15,397 nucleotides of DNA from JBBRCX01 sp038204465 (GCA_038204465.1 JBBRCX010000104.1:1-15397); one strand, 5' to 3'; positions 5,809 through 13,811 are shown, counted from the stretch's first letter. The notes: generated from the letters alone by a model not told the origin. Program-made: numbers and translations.

Positions 5809-7101
5809 GTGCCGCAGCCCTTCAACACCGAGACTTCCGCCAAGCTGTTCGAGCGCGCCGCGCAATCGCTGGCCACCGGCGTCTCCAGCGGCATCCGCCG
5901 CAACGTCACACCCGTGCCGCTCTACTTCACCCGCGGCGACGGCGCCTATTTCTACGACGCCGACGGCAACGAACTTCTCGACTACACCCTCGCCTGGGGG
6001 CCGCTCATCCTCGGCTCCAACCACCACCTGCTCAACAGCGCGATCTACGCGCAATTGAAAAAGAGCTACACCTTCGGCGCGCAGCACCCGGGCGAGATCG
6101 AACTCGCGGAGCTGATGGTCCAGGTCCTGCCGGGCGTCGACCAGGTCATCTTCTCCAACACCGGCACGGAGGCCGTCCAGGCGGCCCTGCGGCTCGCCCG
6201 CGCCGCCACCGGACGCAACAAGTTCATCAAGTTCGAAGGCCACTACCATGGCTGGCTCAACAACGTGCTGGTGAGCTATCACCCCAAGCAGGGCGATCCT
6301 TTCACCACTCAGCCTTCCACGGCAGGTCAGCCCCCCAGCGAATACGCGGATGTGCTCGTGCTGCCCTGGAACGATCCCGATGCGCTCAAGGGCGCGTTTG
6401 AGCGGCATCCGGGCAGCATCGCCGCCGTCATCACCGAACCGCTTCTGGCCAACAGCGGATCGTGCCTGCCGCGCGATGGATATCTGCAGGCGCTGATCGA
6501 CCTCTGCCGCCAGCATGGCGCGATCTCCATCTTCGATGAGGTCATCACCGGGTTCCGCCTGGCGCTGGGGGGGGCACGCGAATTCTTCCGCGTCACCCCC
6601 GATCTGTCGGTCTATGCCAAGGCGATGGCCGGCGGATTCACCATGGCCGCCGTCGGCGGAAGACGGCAGATGTTCGACGCCCTCCGCGACGGCCGAACCT
6701 TTCACGCCGGCACCTACAACGGCAACTCGATCAACCTCGCCGCCGCCATCGCGACGATCAAGGTCTTGCGCGAGCCGGGCGTCTACGACCGCATGCATGA
6801 GCATGGCAACGCCATCCGCGTCGCCCTGGAACAGTCGGCCAGGCGCCACAACCGCCCCCTCGTTACCACCGGCGCCGGCACCGTCTTCAGCGCCCACTTC
6901 GGCGTCACCCGCCCCCCTCACGACTACCGCGAAAGCCTTAAAACGGACGAGGCGGCTTATACCCGCTTCCGCGCCCTGATGCTGGCGCACGGCGTTCAAC
7001 TGCTTCCCGACGGACGATGGTACATTGGCGCCGCGCACCGCCAGCAGGAGCTGGACCGCGTGATCGCGGCGATCGAGCGCTCGTTCGCCGAACTCGAGTG
7101 A
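5809..7101 (+). CDS. Class III PLP aminotransferase, glutamate-1-semialdehyde aminomutase-like
   Basis: The 430-residue protein is a fold-type I, class III PLP enzyme close to the glutamate-1-semialdehyde 2,1-aminomutase group. Landmarks are SNTGTEAVQAALRLARAATGR at 116-136 (PLP phosphate loop), FEGHYHG at 142-148, ITEPLLANSG at 208-217, FDEVITGFR at 242-250 with Asp243 pairing with the pyridine nitrogen, and YAKAMAGGF at 269-277 with Lys271 as the Schiff-base lysine. The HemL consensus around the lysine (GKxIGGGxPVGA) is not matched. No haem gene is nearby, so this is more likely a paralogue acting on another amino or keto compound, for example an amino-sugar or beta-amino acid. The start is GTG at 5809 with AAAGGAAG immediately upstream. 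mscL follows 23 bases after its stop on the same strand, so the two may be co-transcribed. Confidence 0.85.
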   Translation: MPQPFNTETSAKLFERAAQSLATGVSSGIRRNVTPVPLYFTRGDGAYFYDADGNELLDYTLAWGPLILGSNHHLLNSAIYAQLKKSYTFGAQHPGEIELAELMVQVLPGVDQVIFSNTGTEAVQAALRLARAATGRNKFIKFEGHYHGWLNNVLVSYHPKQGDPFTTQPSTAGQPPSEYADVLVLPWNDPDALKGAFERHPGSIAAVITEPLLANSGSCLPRDGYLQALIDLCRQHGAISIFDEVITGFRLALGGAREFFRVTPDLSVYAKAMAGGFTMAAVGGRRQMFDALRDGRTFHAGTYNGNSINLAAAIATIKVLREPGVYDRMHEHGNAIRVALEQSARRHNRPLVTTGAGTVFSAHFGVTRPPHDYRESLKTDEAAYTRFRALMLAHGVQLLPDGRWYIGAAHRQQELDRVIAAIERSFAELE

Positions 7102-7124
7102 GTTGGTCCTTTTCGAGAAAGCTT

Positions 7125-7544
7125 ATGTCACTCTCTTCCATCTGGCAGGAATTCAAATCGTTCGCGTTCAAGGGAAACATGATCGAGCTGGCGGTGGCCG
7201 TCGTCATCGGCGCCGCCTTCGGCGCCGTCATCAAGTCTCTCGTGGACAACATCATCATGCCGCTGGTCGGATACGTGACGCCGCACATGAACTACACCGA
7301 GTGGCACCTGGGCAAGGTGACGATCGGGAAGTTCCTGGCCGATCTGTTGAACTTCCTCATCATCGCGGTGGCGGTTTTCCTGACGATTGTGAAGGTGGTC
7401 GACGCCATCGTGAAACGGGTGGGATCCACCGCCGCGCCAACCGAGCCGACCACCCGCGAGTGCCCGCTGTGCCTCTCCGCGATCCCCATCAAGGCCCGCA
7501 AGTGCTCCCACTGCACCGCGGATGTCCCCCCGGCCATGGCCTGA
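7125..7544 (+). CDS. mscL: Large-conductance mechanosensitive channel with C-terminal zinc ribbon
   Basis: The 139-residue protein is MscL, the inner-membrane pentameric channel that releases solutes under osmotic down-shock. SIWQEFKSFAFKGN (4-18) is the amphipathic N-terminal helix. TM1 spans about 19-48 (with VVIGAAFGAVIKSLVDNIIMP), the periplasmic loop is short (about 49-68) and TM2 covers about 69-92. E. coli MscL ends in a helical bundle; here residues 111-139 carry CPLC (113-116) and CSHC (127-130) around IPIKARK, a four-cysteine zinc-ribbon-like cap in the cytoplasm. The ATG at 7125 aligns with family starts, and GAGAAAG precedes it. The gene follows the aminotransferase by 23 bases and ends 17 bases from the convergent kelch gene. 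The channel assignment is very secure; metal binding by the tail is inferred from the cysteines. Confidence 0.93.
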   Translation: MSLSSIWQEFKSFAFKGNMIELAVAVVIGAAFGAVIKSLVDNIIMPLVGYVTPHMNYTEWHLGKVTIGKFLADLLNFLIIAVAVFLTIVKVVDAIVKRVGSTAAPTEPTTRECPLCLSAIPIKARKCSHCTADVPPAMA

Positions 7545-7561
7545 AAAAGTCGCGCCCTGAT

Positions 7562-8494
7562 TCAGCCGGTCCGAACCAGCTTCCATACATCCGGCGACAT
7601 GTTGTTGCCGGCCACAACCCACAGCGATTTGTCATGAACGAACACGCTCGCCGCGTGCCGCGGGGGCCACGGAGTGTTCGGCAATTCTTCCCAACCAATG
7701 CCGTCGGGTGAATGCCAGACGTCGTTTCGGTTGCTGGATTTTCCGAAGCCTTCCATCACCCACAGCCGCTTGTCGAACACCGCGATGTCGTGATACTGCC
7801 GCGGCGCCCAGGGCGTCTTCGGCGCGGTCTGTTCCCAGCTGATGCCGTCGGCGCTGCTCCAGACGTCATTGTAGAAGACTCGATCGGGACGCTGCGGCGT
7901 GTCGTACGTGCCGCCGCCGATGATCCACATCCGATTGTTGAAGACGGCGCCGCCCCCGATCATGCCGCGCGGCGACCATGGCGCGTTTCTCAGCACGCGC
8001 GTCCATTGCCTGCCATTCTCAGAGCTCCAGACGTCGCCATGGAAGATCTCTTCCGCCGGAGCAAAATGCGGCAGCGTCTGCCCGCCCATGACCCAGATCC
8101 GACCGTTCAATGCCAGCGTATAGTGCAGCACGCGCGGGGACCAAGGCGCCTCCCGCGTCACGCACTCCCATTGCACGCCGTCATCGCTGCTCCACACGTC
8201 CGGCTGATAGTGGCCCTGGTTGGCATCGCCGCCGACGATCCACATTCGCTCCTGATGCACGACGTACCCCGCGGTGTGCCGCCCCTCCCAGGGCGCCTCA
8301 GGATTCTCGAGCCTCCAGTCGGCGCCGTCTGCCGAAGACCAGACCTCGCTGTTGCAGGTCCTGGGAAAATGAACCTTGTCCGCCCGGTTCCACCCACCCA
8401 GGAGCCACATCCTCCCGCGAAATGTCAGTGCGCCCGCGCCGTCGCGCGCGGCGAACGCAGCCTGCTCGCTCACGCATTGCCACTGGTATGGCAT
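7562..8494 (-). CDS. Six-bladed kelch-type beta-propeller protein
   Basis: The 310-residue protein is built almost wholly from kelch-type repeats. The strand motif ending in GG or a variant occurs at 29-34 (MWLLGG), 84-89 (MWIVGG), 133-138 (IWVMGG), 189-194 (MWIIGG), 244-249 (LWVMEG) and 291-296 (LWVVAG). Each is followed by a VWSSxDGxxW-like strand (51, 100, 155, 211, 259; only VWKL at 303 in the last), and APWxPR linkers separate blades of about 50-56 residues. This gives six blades, with the N-terminal WQCV strand probably closing the ring. I start at the ATG at 8494; a longer frame to 8581 adds only non-repeat residues and would overlap the upstream gene. No signal peptide is visible and no catalytic residues are recognisable. 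It lies 26 bases after the sialidase-like gene, as the last gene of the minus-strand block. A binding or scaffold role is likely; the ligand is unknown. Confidence 0.8.
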   Translation of the reverse strand: MPYQWQCVSEQAAFAARDGAGALTFRGRMWLLGGWNRADKVHFPRTCNSEVWSSADGADWRLENPEAPWEGRHTAGYVVHQERMWIVGGDANQGHYQPDVWSSDDGVQWECVTREAPWSPRVLHYTLALNGRIWVMGGQTLPHFAPAEEIFHGDVWSSENGRQWTRVLRNAPWSPRGMIGGGAVFNNRMWIIGGGTYDTPQRPDRVFYNDVWSSADGISWEQTAPKTPWAPRQYHDIAVFDKRLWVMEGFGKSSNRNDVWHSPDGIGWEELPNTPWPPRHAASVFVHDKSLWVVAGNNMSPDVWKLVRTG

Positions 8495-8520
8495 TGATGC
8501 CCCGGTGAGGCCGCCTGAAT

Positions 8521-9636
8521 TCAGACGCGCGTCACATCGACACTCACGACAAAAATGCGGTTGCGCTCCGCCGACCGCCACCCGAACGGGCAGCGGTCGT
8601 AAATGTACAACAGCCGATTCGGCTCAACCTCCACCAGTTCCGTATAGGCCGTCGTCTGCGATCCATCCGCGGCCATGCGCCACTCGGGTGGCGACGTCTC
8701 GTTGTGGTGCGCGAGGATGTCGAAGGGCTGCCAGCTTCCCCCCTTCCCATCGTCGCTGAGCCAGAGTTTGAGGCCCGGGCGCCCGCCCGAGAGCGCCAGC
8801 ACGCCGCTGGACAGGCGGCACAGGCTCGGCTCGACCCTCCCGATCCCGCTCATAACTTGCGGCGTCCCCCACGTTCGCCCGCCGTCGCGGCTGCGCGCGC
8901 ATCGATAAGGCCACTTTTCCGCGTTGCCCACCCGGTAGACGCAGAGCAGCTCCCCATCGTCGAGCATCGCCAGGCTCGCTTCGCACGGCCCTTCCGGCTG
9001 CTGTCCTTCGACCGGGCTAACGTCCGGCGTGTCGTGATGGGTGCTGATCGTTGAGACGTAGCGCCAGCTCAGACCATGGTCGTTCGTCGACAACACCAGC
9101 AGGTTGTGCCGCCAGCCGAGCTCAATCTCATCCTGCCAGCAGCCGTAGATCGTCGTCAGCCACTCGTCCCCGACCGCCACGGATGTGCCGGTGAAGTTCA
9201 TCGCCGCGGCGCCAGTGGCGCGCAAAGCGACGTCGCGCGCAAAGCCCGTAATGCGCGCTCCGAAAGGTTTCGTCTGGTAAGCGCCCCCGGGCCGTACGTC
9301 CGTCAGGTCCGTGGCGAACTCGCGGCGTTGGCCCGGCGGGTGAGGGTAAATGTAATACGGAATCCGCCGCAGCGACCCATCCGGCAGCGACAGACACTGG
9401 TTGGCGAAGTTGCCCAACGAATACGGCGTCGACCAGCGCTTCCCTCCGTCAGTCGAATGGCTCGCTCCGGCCAGGTACGCGAAGCAGTGAAGGTCCGGCA
9501 TCATCGACCACGACGCGATCAGCTCCCCGCAGCCGAACTTGTGCACCACAGGAAACCACAGATGCCCGATTCCCTCCGCAACCTGCACGGGTTCCCCGAC
9601 GCGCAACTGCGCTGGCCCGGCGCGATAGGTCTTCAT
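8521..9636 (-). CDS. Sialidase-like BNR/Asp-box beta-propeller protein
   Basis: The 371-residue protein resembles the sialidase superfamily (six-bladed propeller with Asp-boxes). Asp-box sequences of the S/TxDxGxxW type are at 61-68 (STDGGKRW), 183-191 (STNDHGLSW), 249-256 (SRDGGRTW) and, degenerate, 294-302 (SDDGKGGSW). GPCEASLAMLDDGELLCVYRVGN at 217-238 includes Glu219 in the place of a sialidase-type acid and a conserved Arg, and Tyr331 lies in TAYTELVEVEPN. I cannot identify a full arginine triad, so glycosidase activity on sialic acid is not shown; it could act on another glycoside or only bind. No signal peptide is seen, which is unusual for a polymer-degrading enzyme. The ATG at 9636 has AAGGGA upstream. 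It precedes the kelch gene by 26 bases and follows the SDR gene by 117 bases, the longest gap in the block, which could hold an internal promoter. Confidence 0.75.
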   Translation of the reverse strand: MKTYRAGPAQLRVGEPVQVAEGIGHLWFPVVHKFGCGELIASWSMMPDLHCFAYLAGASHSTDGGKRWSTPYSLGNFANQCLSLPDGSLRRIPYYIYPHPPGQRREFATDLTDVRPGGAYQTKPFGARITGFARDVALRATGAAAMNFTGTSVAVGDEWLTTIYGCWQDEIELGWRHNLLVLSTNDHGLSWRYVSTISTHHDTPDVSPVEGQQPEGPCEASLAMLDDGELLCVYRVGNAEKWPYRCARSRDGGRTWGTPQVMSGIGRVEPSLCRLSSGVLALSGGRPGLKLWLSDDGKGGSWQPFDILAHHNETSPPEWRMAADGSQTTAYTELVEVEPNRLLYIYDRCPFGWRSAERNRIFVVSVDVTRV

Positions 9637-9753
9637 CGATCGATTCCCTTGCCGCGGTTCGTTTGAGGGTGACGCTGTTGCGTTTTAGGACCCCAGGGCA
9701 CACGCACAGGTAACTCGTCTCGCCGCCGGATTCAGCCAGCGCGCTCGCAGCAT

Positions 9754-10527
9754 TCACCAGGGCGGCAGCGCCATCGTCCCGCCGTCGAGGACGATCGATG
9801 TGCCGTTGATGTAGCCGGCCTCTTCGCTCAACAAAAATGCGGCGACGTTGGCGACGTCGATCGGCTCGCCAAGACGGCGCACCGGGACGCGGCTACGCAC
9901 CTCGGCATAGATCTCTTCCTTGCTCTTATCCCATCCGGCGCAGCTCGCCGCGAGCATCGGCGTGTCGATCGTGCCGGGGCAGATGCCGACGACGCGCATC
10001 ACCCCCGCGTGGTCCACCGCAAGGCACCGGACGACCGCCTCGGCAGCCGCCTTCGACGCGCAGTACAGAACGTGATTCGGAAAGCCGATGTGCGCCGCGA
10101 CAGACGTCGTGATCAGCATCGTGCCGGCGGTCTTGTTCTTCTCGAACACCGGGACCACATACTTGGCGAGCCAAACCGCGCCCAGGACGTTGACGCCCAT
10201 GAGCAATTCGAAGTCCGCCCGGCTGGCATCCGTCGCCTTCCCCTGCCGCCAGACGCCGGCGTTGGCCAGGACGCCATCGATTCGTCCGTGCCGCTCGACG
10301 GTCTTCTCCACCAGTTGCCTGACGCTGCTCTCCTCAGAAGTATCGGTGAAGACGAACTGGGCGTCGCGTCCCTCGCTGCGCAGCGCCTTCTGCATCGCTT
10401 CGCCCTGCGGCTGCTGGTTGGAGGCGAAGACGAGCTTCGCGCCGCGCTCGGCGAAAAGCTTGACGCACGCCTCGCCGATGCCGGACGTCCCGCCGGTGAC
10501 GATGATCACTTTGCCTTCGATGGACAC
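9754..10527 (-). CDS. Classical short-chain dehydrogenase/reductase (SDR)
   Basis: The 257-residue protein is a classical SDR using NAD(P). TGGTSGIG at 11-18 binds the cofactor, NAG at 89-91 stabilises the sheet, Asn114 lies in GVNVLG, and the catalytic residues are Ser142, Tyr155 and Lys159 (YCASK). The C-terminal IDVANVAAFLLSEEAGYINGTSIVLDGG signature is intact. Absence of a basic residue right after the glycine loop, and Ser-Asn-Gln after strand 2, leave the NAD versus NADP preference open. The start is GTG at 10527 with AAGGAG seven bases upstream, a strong site. It begins 18 bases after the VOC gene. Within the block it probably oxidises or reduces a hydroxyl group of the same intermediate that the VOC and Gfo/Idh/MocA enzymes handle. 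The substrate cannot be inferred. Confidence 0.85.
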   Translation of the reverse strand: MSIEGKVIIVTGGTSGIGEACVKLFAERGAKLVFASNQQPQGEAMQKALRSEGRDAQFVFTDTSEESSVRQLVEKTVERHGRIDGVLANAGVWRQGKATDASRADFELLMGVNVLGAVWLAKYVVPVFEKNKTAGTMLITTSVAAHIGFPNHVLYCASKAAAEAVVRCLAVDHAGVMRVVGICPGTIDTPMLAASCAGWDKSKEEIYAEVRSRVPVRRLGEPIDVANVAAFLLSEEAGYINGTSIVLDGGTMALPPW

Positions 10528-10545
10528 GCTCTCACTCCTTGCCGG

Positions 10546-10884
10546 CTACGAGATCCGCGTGCGGCCGCCGCTGAACTGCATGTATTCGATCACCGCCCCC
10601 TCCTTCTCGATGAAGACGACGCGCAGATTATCCAGCGCCTGGAAAGGCCCCAGCAGGATCGTTTCTCCGCGAATCGCGTCGTCGAGATTCTCCACCGTGT
10701 AAGCGGTATGGCAGCGGTCGCGCACCGGCCCGCTCACCGGCGTGTCGGGCTCGAAGCGCAGGAACTCGATCCGATACGGATGATCGTCCGGGCTGGTCAC
10801 CCAGACCTTCGTCGCCTCCACATACAGCTCGCCCGGCTGCCTCTGGCCGGTGATCACGCCGGTGTGATGGAACTGCCGCTTCAT
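10546..10884 (-). CDS. Small VOC-superfamily (glyoxalase-like) protein
   Basis: The 112-residue protein looks like a single vicinal-oxygen-chelate unit. FHHTGVIT opens the first module with His6/His7, and DRCHTAYTVENLDDAI (57-70) opens the second with His59. GAVIEYMQF (97-104) ends it with Glu100, which together give a plausible metal site. VOC proteins include glyoxalase I, epimerases and extradiol dioxygenases; the length suits a small glyoxalase- or epimerase-like member acting as a dimer. Its ATG (10884-10882) overlaps the TGA of the Gfo/Idh/MocA gene in an ATGA arrangement, so the two are translationally coupled and probably made in matched amounts. It ends 18 bases before the next SDR gene. 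The family call is moderate because the sequence is short and divergent. Confidence 0.72.
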   Translation of the reverse strand: MKRQFHHTGVITGQRQPGELYVEATKVWVTSPDDHPYRIEFLRFEPDTPVSGPVRDRCHTAYTVENLDDAIRGETILLGPFQALDNLRVVFIEKEGAVIEYMQFSGGRTRIS

Positions 10885-11894
10885 CGCGGCCCTCCGTTCA
10901 GCTGCACCACCTGCCCGATCACGGCCGATCGCTCGGCGGCCAGGCACGCCTCCACCGCCGCGCGCGACTCCTCGGGGCGGATGACATCGGGCTTGCGCCC
11001 ATTCTCGACGCACTGCAGGAAGTAGTTCCACTCCTCGCGCAGCGCCCCGCTGCGCACGCCGTGGATGCTCGGCCAGTAGGTGGTGTCGGGGTGGCGCACC
11101 GAGTCCTTGTCGACGACGAGGAAGTTGGGCGTGGTATCGTGGATCGAGACCGATCCTTCGGTGCCCACGATCTCCATCCGTTCGTCGATCTGCATCGGCG
11201 AGCGCTGCGGCAGCGCCCAGACGTTTTCGCACACCCCGATCGCGCCGCTGTCGAAGCGGTACATCGTGACCCCGACGTCCGGATGTTTCAGCTTGCGCAC
11301 GCGCGTCGTCTGCGCGTACGCCGAGACGACTTTCGCGCCGCTGTACCAGAGCATCAGGTCGGTGTCGTGCACGCCGTCGCCGATGATCGGGCCGATCTTG
11401 TCCAGCACACTTTCGGTAATCCACTGCGGCAAATTTCGCCGGGCGTACATGGAAACGATCCTGCCGATGCGCCCCGACGCGATCTCCTCCTTCGCCGCCG
11501 CGTAGCGCGGATTGAAGCGGCAGACGTGCCCGACCATCAGGCTGCCGCGCGATTTCTTCGAGGCCGCGATGATGCGGTCGCAGTCGGCCACCGTTGAGGC
11601 CATCGGCTTTTCGAGGAAGACATGCTTCCCCGCCTCCAGGGCCGCGATCGTCGGCTCGGCATGCTGGTCCCACATCGTCACGACGCTCACCACTTCAACT
11701 TCCGGGTCGGCGAGCATCTGCCGGTAATCGGTGAAAGTTTTCTTCACGCCGAAGCGCTTCGCCACCTCATCCAGCCGGTCCTTCGTCCGCGTGCACAGGG
11801 CGTACAGGCTCGCCTGCGGCAGGTCCGCCAGCACTTCGCAATGCTTCTCCCCAAACCACCCCAACCCGATAACGCCTATCTTGATCTGTCTCAT
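10881..11894 (-). CDS. Gfo/Idh/MocA-family NAD(P)-dependent oxidoreductase
   Basis: The 337-residue protein is a Gfo/Idh/MocA oxidoreductase, a family that acts on sugars, inositols and their derivatives. The N-terminal Rossmann domain has GVIGLGWFGEKH at 8-18, and VFLEKPMAS at 92-100 carries the conserved EKP with Lys96. The second domain has GDGVHDTDLMLWY at 172-184, with the catalytic-type Asp173/His176/Asp177 set. I start at the ATG at 11894, which has GAGGA five bases upstream; 17 further residues in the longer frame are unlike family N-termini. It lies 51 bases after the extended SDR gene and overlaps the VOC gene by four bases. In this block it probably oxidises a ring hydroxyl or acts on a keto-sugar. 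The substrate remains unassigned, since motif sets do not distinguish subfamilies. Confidence 0.9.
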   Translation of the reverse strand: MRQIKIGVIGLGWFGEKHCEVLADLPQASLYALCTRTKDRLDEVAKRFGVKKTFTDYRQMLADPEVEVVSVVTMWDQHAEPTIAALEAGKHVFLEKPMASTVADCDRIIAASKKSRGSLMVGHVCRFNPRYAAAKEEIASGRIGRIVSMYARRNLPQWITESVLDKIGPIIGDGVHDTDLMLWYSGAKVVSAYAQTTRVRKLKHPDVGVTMYRFDSGAIGVCENVWALPQRSPMQIDERMEIVGTEGSVSIHDTTPNFLVVDKDSVRHPDTTYWPSIHGVRSGALREEWNYFLQCVENGRKPDVIRPEESRAAVEACLAAERSAVIGQVVQLNGGPR

Positions 11895-11945
11895 GAGGAT
11901 CCTCGGTCTCGAAACATATCTTTCGTCGTAATGTTGCTCTTCCAT

Positions 11946-12929
11946 TCAACCCGCGTAGCGAACCGCCGACCTTTCTCCCGCGGCAGCGCGAAACGCGACC
12001 GCCTCGTCCACGATGCGGAATACGTCCATCTGCGCTGCGTATCCCAGCACTGCCCGCGCCTTGCTGATGTCGATCGAAAAGTCGTGGTGCTCCGCGTCGG
12101 TGAACTCGACCACGTCGAGCCCCAGTTTCTTCGCTATGTAGTGCGCGAGCACGTCGTAACTGAATGCCGCCGGGCCCGCGATGTTGAATGTCTGTCCAAT
12201 CGCGGCCGGGTTTCCCAGCGCCTTCATGAACGAGTGGACGACGTCTTTCAAACCGACGATGTGCCGGATGAACGGCTTCTGGTCGGGATGAACCAGGCAG
12301 CCGACCGCGTCGCGCCCTTCGGCGAACCAGCGCTTCTGCTCCGGCGTTTGCGCCAGGTCTTTCCAGGGCGGTCCGCCAAAGTTGGGCTCCTTTAGCGTCA
12401 TGTAGGCAAGAATGTCATCCTCACCGTGGATCCATGAGATGCGCAGCGTCGTGGTGGGCAGCCCGTATTGAATGCGGTACTGATCGACCATCACTTCTTC
12501 CATCACCTTGGAGAAAGCGTAGTAGCCCGGATAAGCCGCCAGCGGCGAGGTCTCGCTCAGCGGCACCGGCCGCGGATAGAAAAAGATGCCGAGCGCCGCG
12601 TCGCCGCTGGCGAGCAGAAACTGCTTGAGACGGCCCTGGCGCTTCGCCTCATCGACCAGCAGAAAGGTGCCGCGCACGCTCGTGTCGAAGAAACGCTCGC
12701 GGTCTTCCTTGCAAGTCGCCAGATGGAAGACGGCGTCGATGCCTTCCAGCGCCTGGCGGACAAAGTCCGCGTCCGCCATCGACCCTTTGACCGTCTCCGC
12801 GCCGGCGTAGTTGACGGGCGTATTGAACTGCGTGACGCGCACGCGATAGCCCGCGTCGAGCAGCGCCGGAACGAGCGATCGCCCGATCTTCCCACTCGCC
12901 CCCGTAACCAGAACTGTCTTGATCGTCAT
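11946..12929 (-). CDS. Extended SDR: NAD-dependent epimerase/dehydratase family
   Basis: The 327-residue protein is an extended SDR of the sugar-nucleotide epimerase / uronate dehydrogenase type. TGASGKIG at 9-16 is the cofactor loop, FHLAT at 68-72 closes strand 4, and the catalytic set is Ser108 (LLASGD) with Tyr137 and Lys141 (YAFSK). FNIAGP at 248-253 and the DISKARAVLGYAAQ segment at 287-300 are typical of the epimerase C-terminal part. The ATG at 12929 begins right at the first strand. It has no clear Shine-Dalgarno, and a longer frame to 13019 would run into the upstream SDR gene, so I reject that start. It follows the SDR by 40 bases and precedes the Gfo/Idh/MocA gene by 51. Possible reactions are oxidation at a sugar C1 or epimerisation; which one is not decidable here. 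Confidence 0.85.
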   Translation of the reverse strand: MTIKTVLVTGASGKIGRSLVPALLDAGYRVRVTQFNTPVNYAGAETVKGSMADADFVRQALEGIDAVFHLATCKEDRERFFDTSVRGTFLLVDEAKRQGRLKQFLLASGDAALGIFFYPRPVPLSETSPLAAYPGYYAFSKVMEEVMVDQYRIQYGLPTTTLRISWIHGEDDILAYMTLKEPNFGGPPWKDLAQTPEQKRWFAEGRDAVGCLVHPDQKPFIRHIVGLKDVVHSFMKALGNPAAIGQTFNIAGPAAFSYDVLAHYIAKKLGLDVVEFTDAEHHDFSIDISKARAVLGYAAQMDVFRIVDEAVAFRAAAGERSAVRYAG

Positions 12930-12969
12930 AGCGCGGCCGCTGAAAAACCAACTGGCGACAGATTCTCGA

Positions 12970-13773
12970 TTACCACGCGGTCCATCCGCCGTCCACCAGC
13001 AGGTTTTGCCCGGTAACATAGCTGCTCGCGTCGCTGGCCAGAAACGCGACCGCGCCTTTCAATTCCGATGGCTTTCCGATCCGGCCCATCGGGACCTTCT
13101 TATTCAGTCGCGCGACCAGCTTTGGGTCCGCCTTCTCGCTCGGGAAGGGGCCGGGGCTGAGACAATTCACGCGCACGCCATCCTTCGCCCAATATGCCGC
13201 CAGGTGGCGCGTGAGATGAACGATGCTCCCCTTGAGGGCGTGGTAAGCGGCGGGGCTGGCGTTGGGAAGGCCTTCGTAAACCTCGGGGTACGACGCGACC
13301 ACGCCATACATGGAGCCGACCATGATCACGCTTCCCGGGCCGCCACGCGCAATGGCCTGCGAATGCAGCTCGCGGGCCAGCAGGAAGTACCCGGTGGCGT
13401 TGGCGAGTTGGCGGGTGAACTGCTCGGCCGTCACCGCCCGCCAGTCCGCGGCGAGGATCTCGTGTCCGTTGTTGACCAGGATATCCATCCGGTCCGCCCG
13501 CTCGATCGCTTCACAGAACCCTTTGTCCAGGGAGCGCTCGTCCATCTGGTCCAGCGTCACCGCGAAATGTTCGCCGCCCTCCACCGCCGGCAGGCTCGCC
13601 AGCACTTCTGCCGCCCGCGTCACGTCCCGGCTCCCGACCACGACCCGCGCCCCGCATTCCGCCAGCGCCCGCGCCATCGCCGAGCCCAGGTATCCGCTGG
13701 CGCCGGTGACGAGCGCGACGCGCCCGCGGAGATCGAAGAGCCGCTGAATAGTCGGTTCCTCAGGCTCGATCAT
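12970..13773 (-). CDS. Classical SDR oxidoreductase
   Basis: The 267-residue protein is a classical SDR. TGASGYLG at 23-30 is the cofactor loop, and the catalytic residues are Ser154 (MVGSMYG), Tyr177 and Lys181 (YHALK). VRVNCLSPGPF and the C-terminal SSYVTGQNLLVDGGW are standard. The usual NNAG reads NNGH at 101-104, an uncommon variant. The short insert around EVYEGLPNASPAAYH before the catalytic Tyr is seen in some dehydrogenases of sugar acids. I start at the ATG at 13773 (MIEPEEP); the longer frame from 13842 begins with MWHGRPARASRAD, which is only the translation of the intergenic palindromic repeat. No strong Shine-Dalgarno is seen before 13773. It follows the PhyH gene by 80 bases, with the repeat between them, and precedes the extended SDR by 40. 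Confidence 0.85.
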   Translation of the reverse strand: MIEPEEPTIQRLFDLRGRVALVTGASGYLGSAMARALAECGARVVVGSRDVTRAAEVLASLPAVEGGEHFAVTLDQMDERSLDKGFCEAIERADRMDILVNNGHEILAADWRAVTAEQFTRQLANATGYFLLARELHSQAIARGGPGSVIMVGSMYGVVASYPEVYEGLPNASPAAYHALKGSIVHLTRHLAAYWAKDGVRVNCLSPGPFPSEKADPKLVARLNKKVPMGRIGKPSELKGAVAFLASDASSYVTGQNLLVDGGWTAW

Positions 13774-13811
13774 TGGTACGATTCGTTTCGAGGTTGTTTG
13801 AACATCCGCGC

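Noticed and set aside
6547..6556. Run of eight G as a possible frameshift in the aminotransferase gene
   Set aside because: The frame and the conserved motifs continue without break on both sides, so the gene is intact.
5701..7038. Long open frame (445 residues) antisense to the aminotransferase gene
   Set aside because: It has a low-complexity Val/Gly/Ala/Asp composition and no motif; the plus strand carries every class III aminotransferase motif.
5809..7101. Assignment of the aminotransferase as HemL of haem biosynthesis
   Set aside because: The lysine region (AKAMAGGF) departs from the HemL consensus and no haem gene is nearby; a paralogue is more likely.
10546..11673. A single large fused frame covering the VOC gene and part of the Gfo/Idh/MocA gene
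   Set aside because: The upstream two thirds is an out-of-frame shadow of the Gfo/Idh/MocA gene; the VOC gene starts at the ATGA overlap at 10884.
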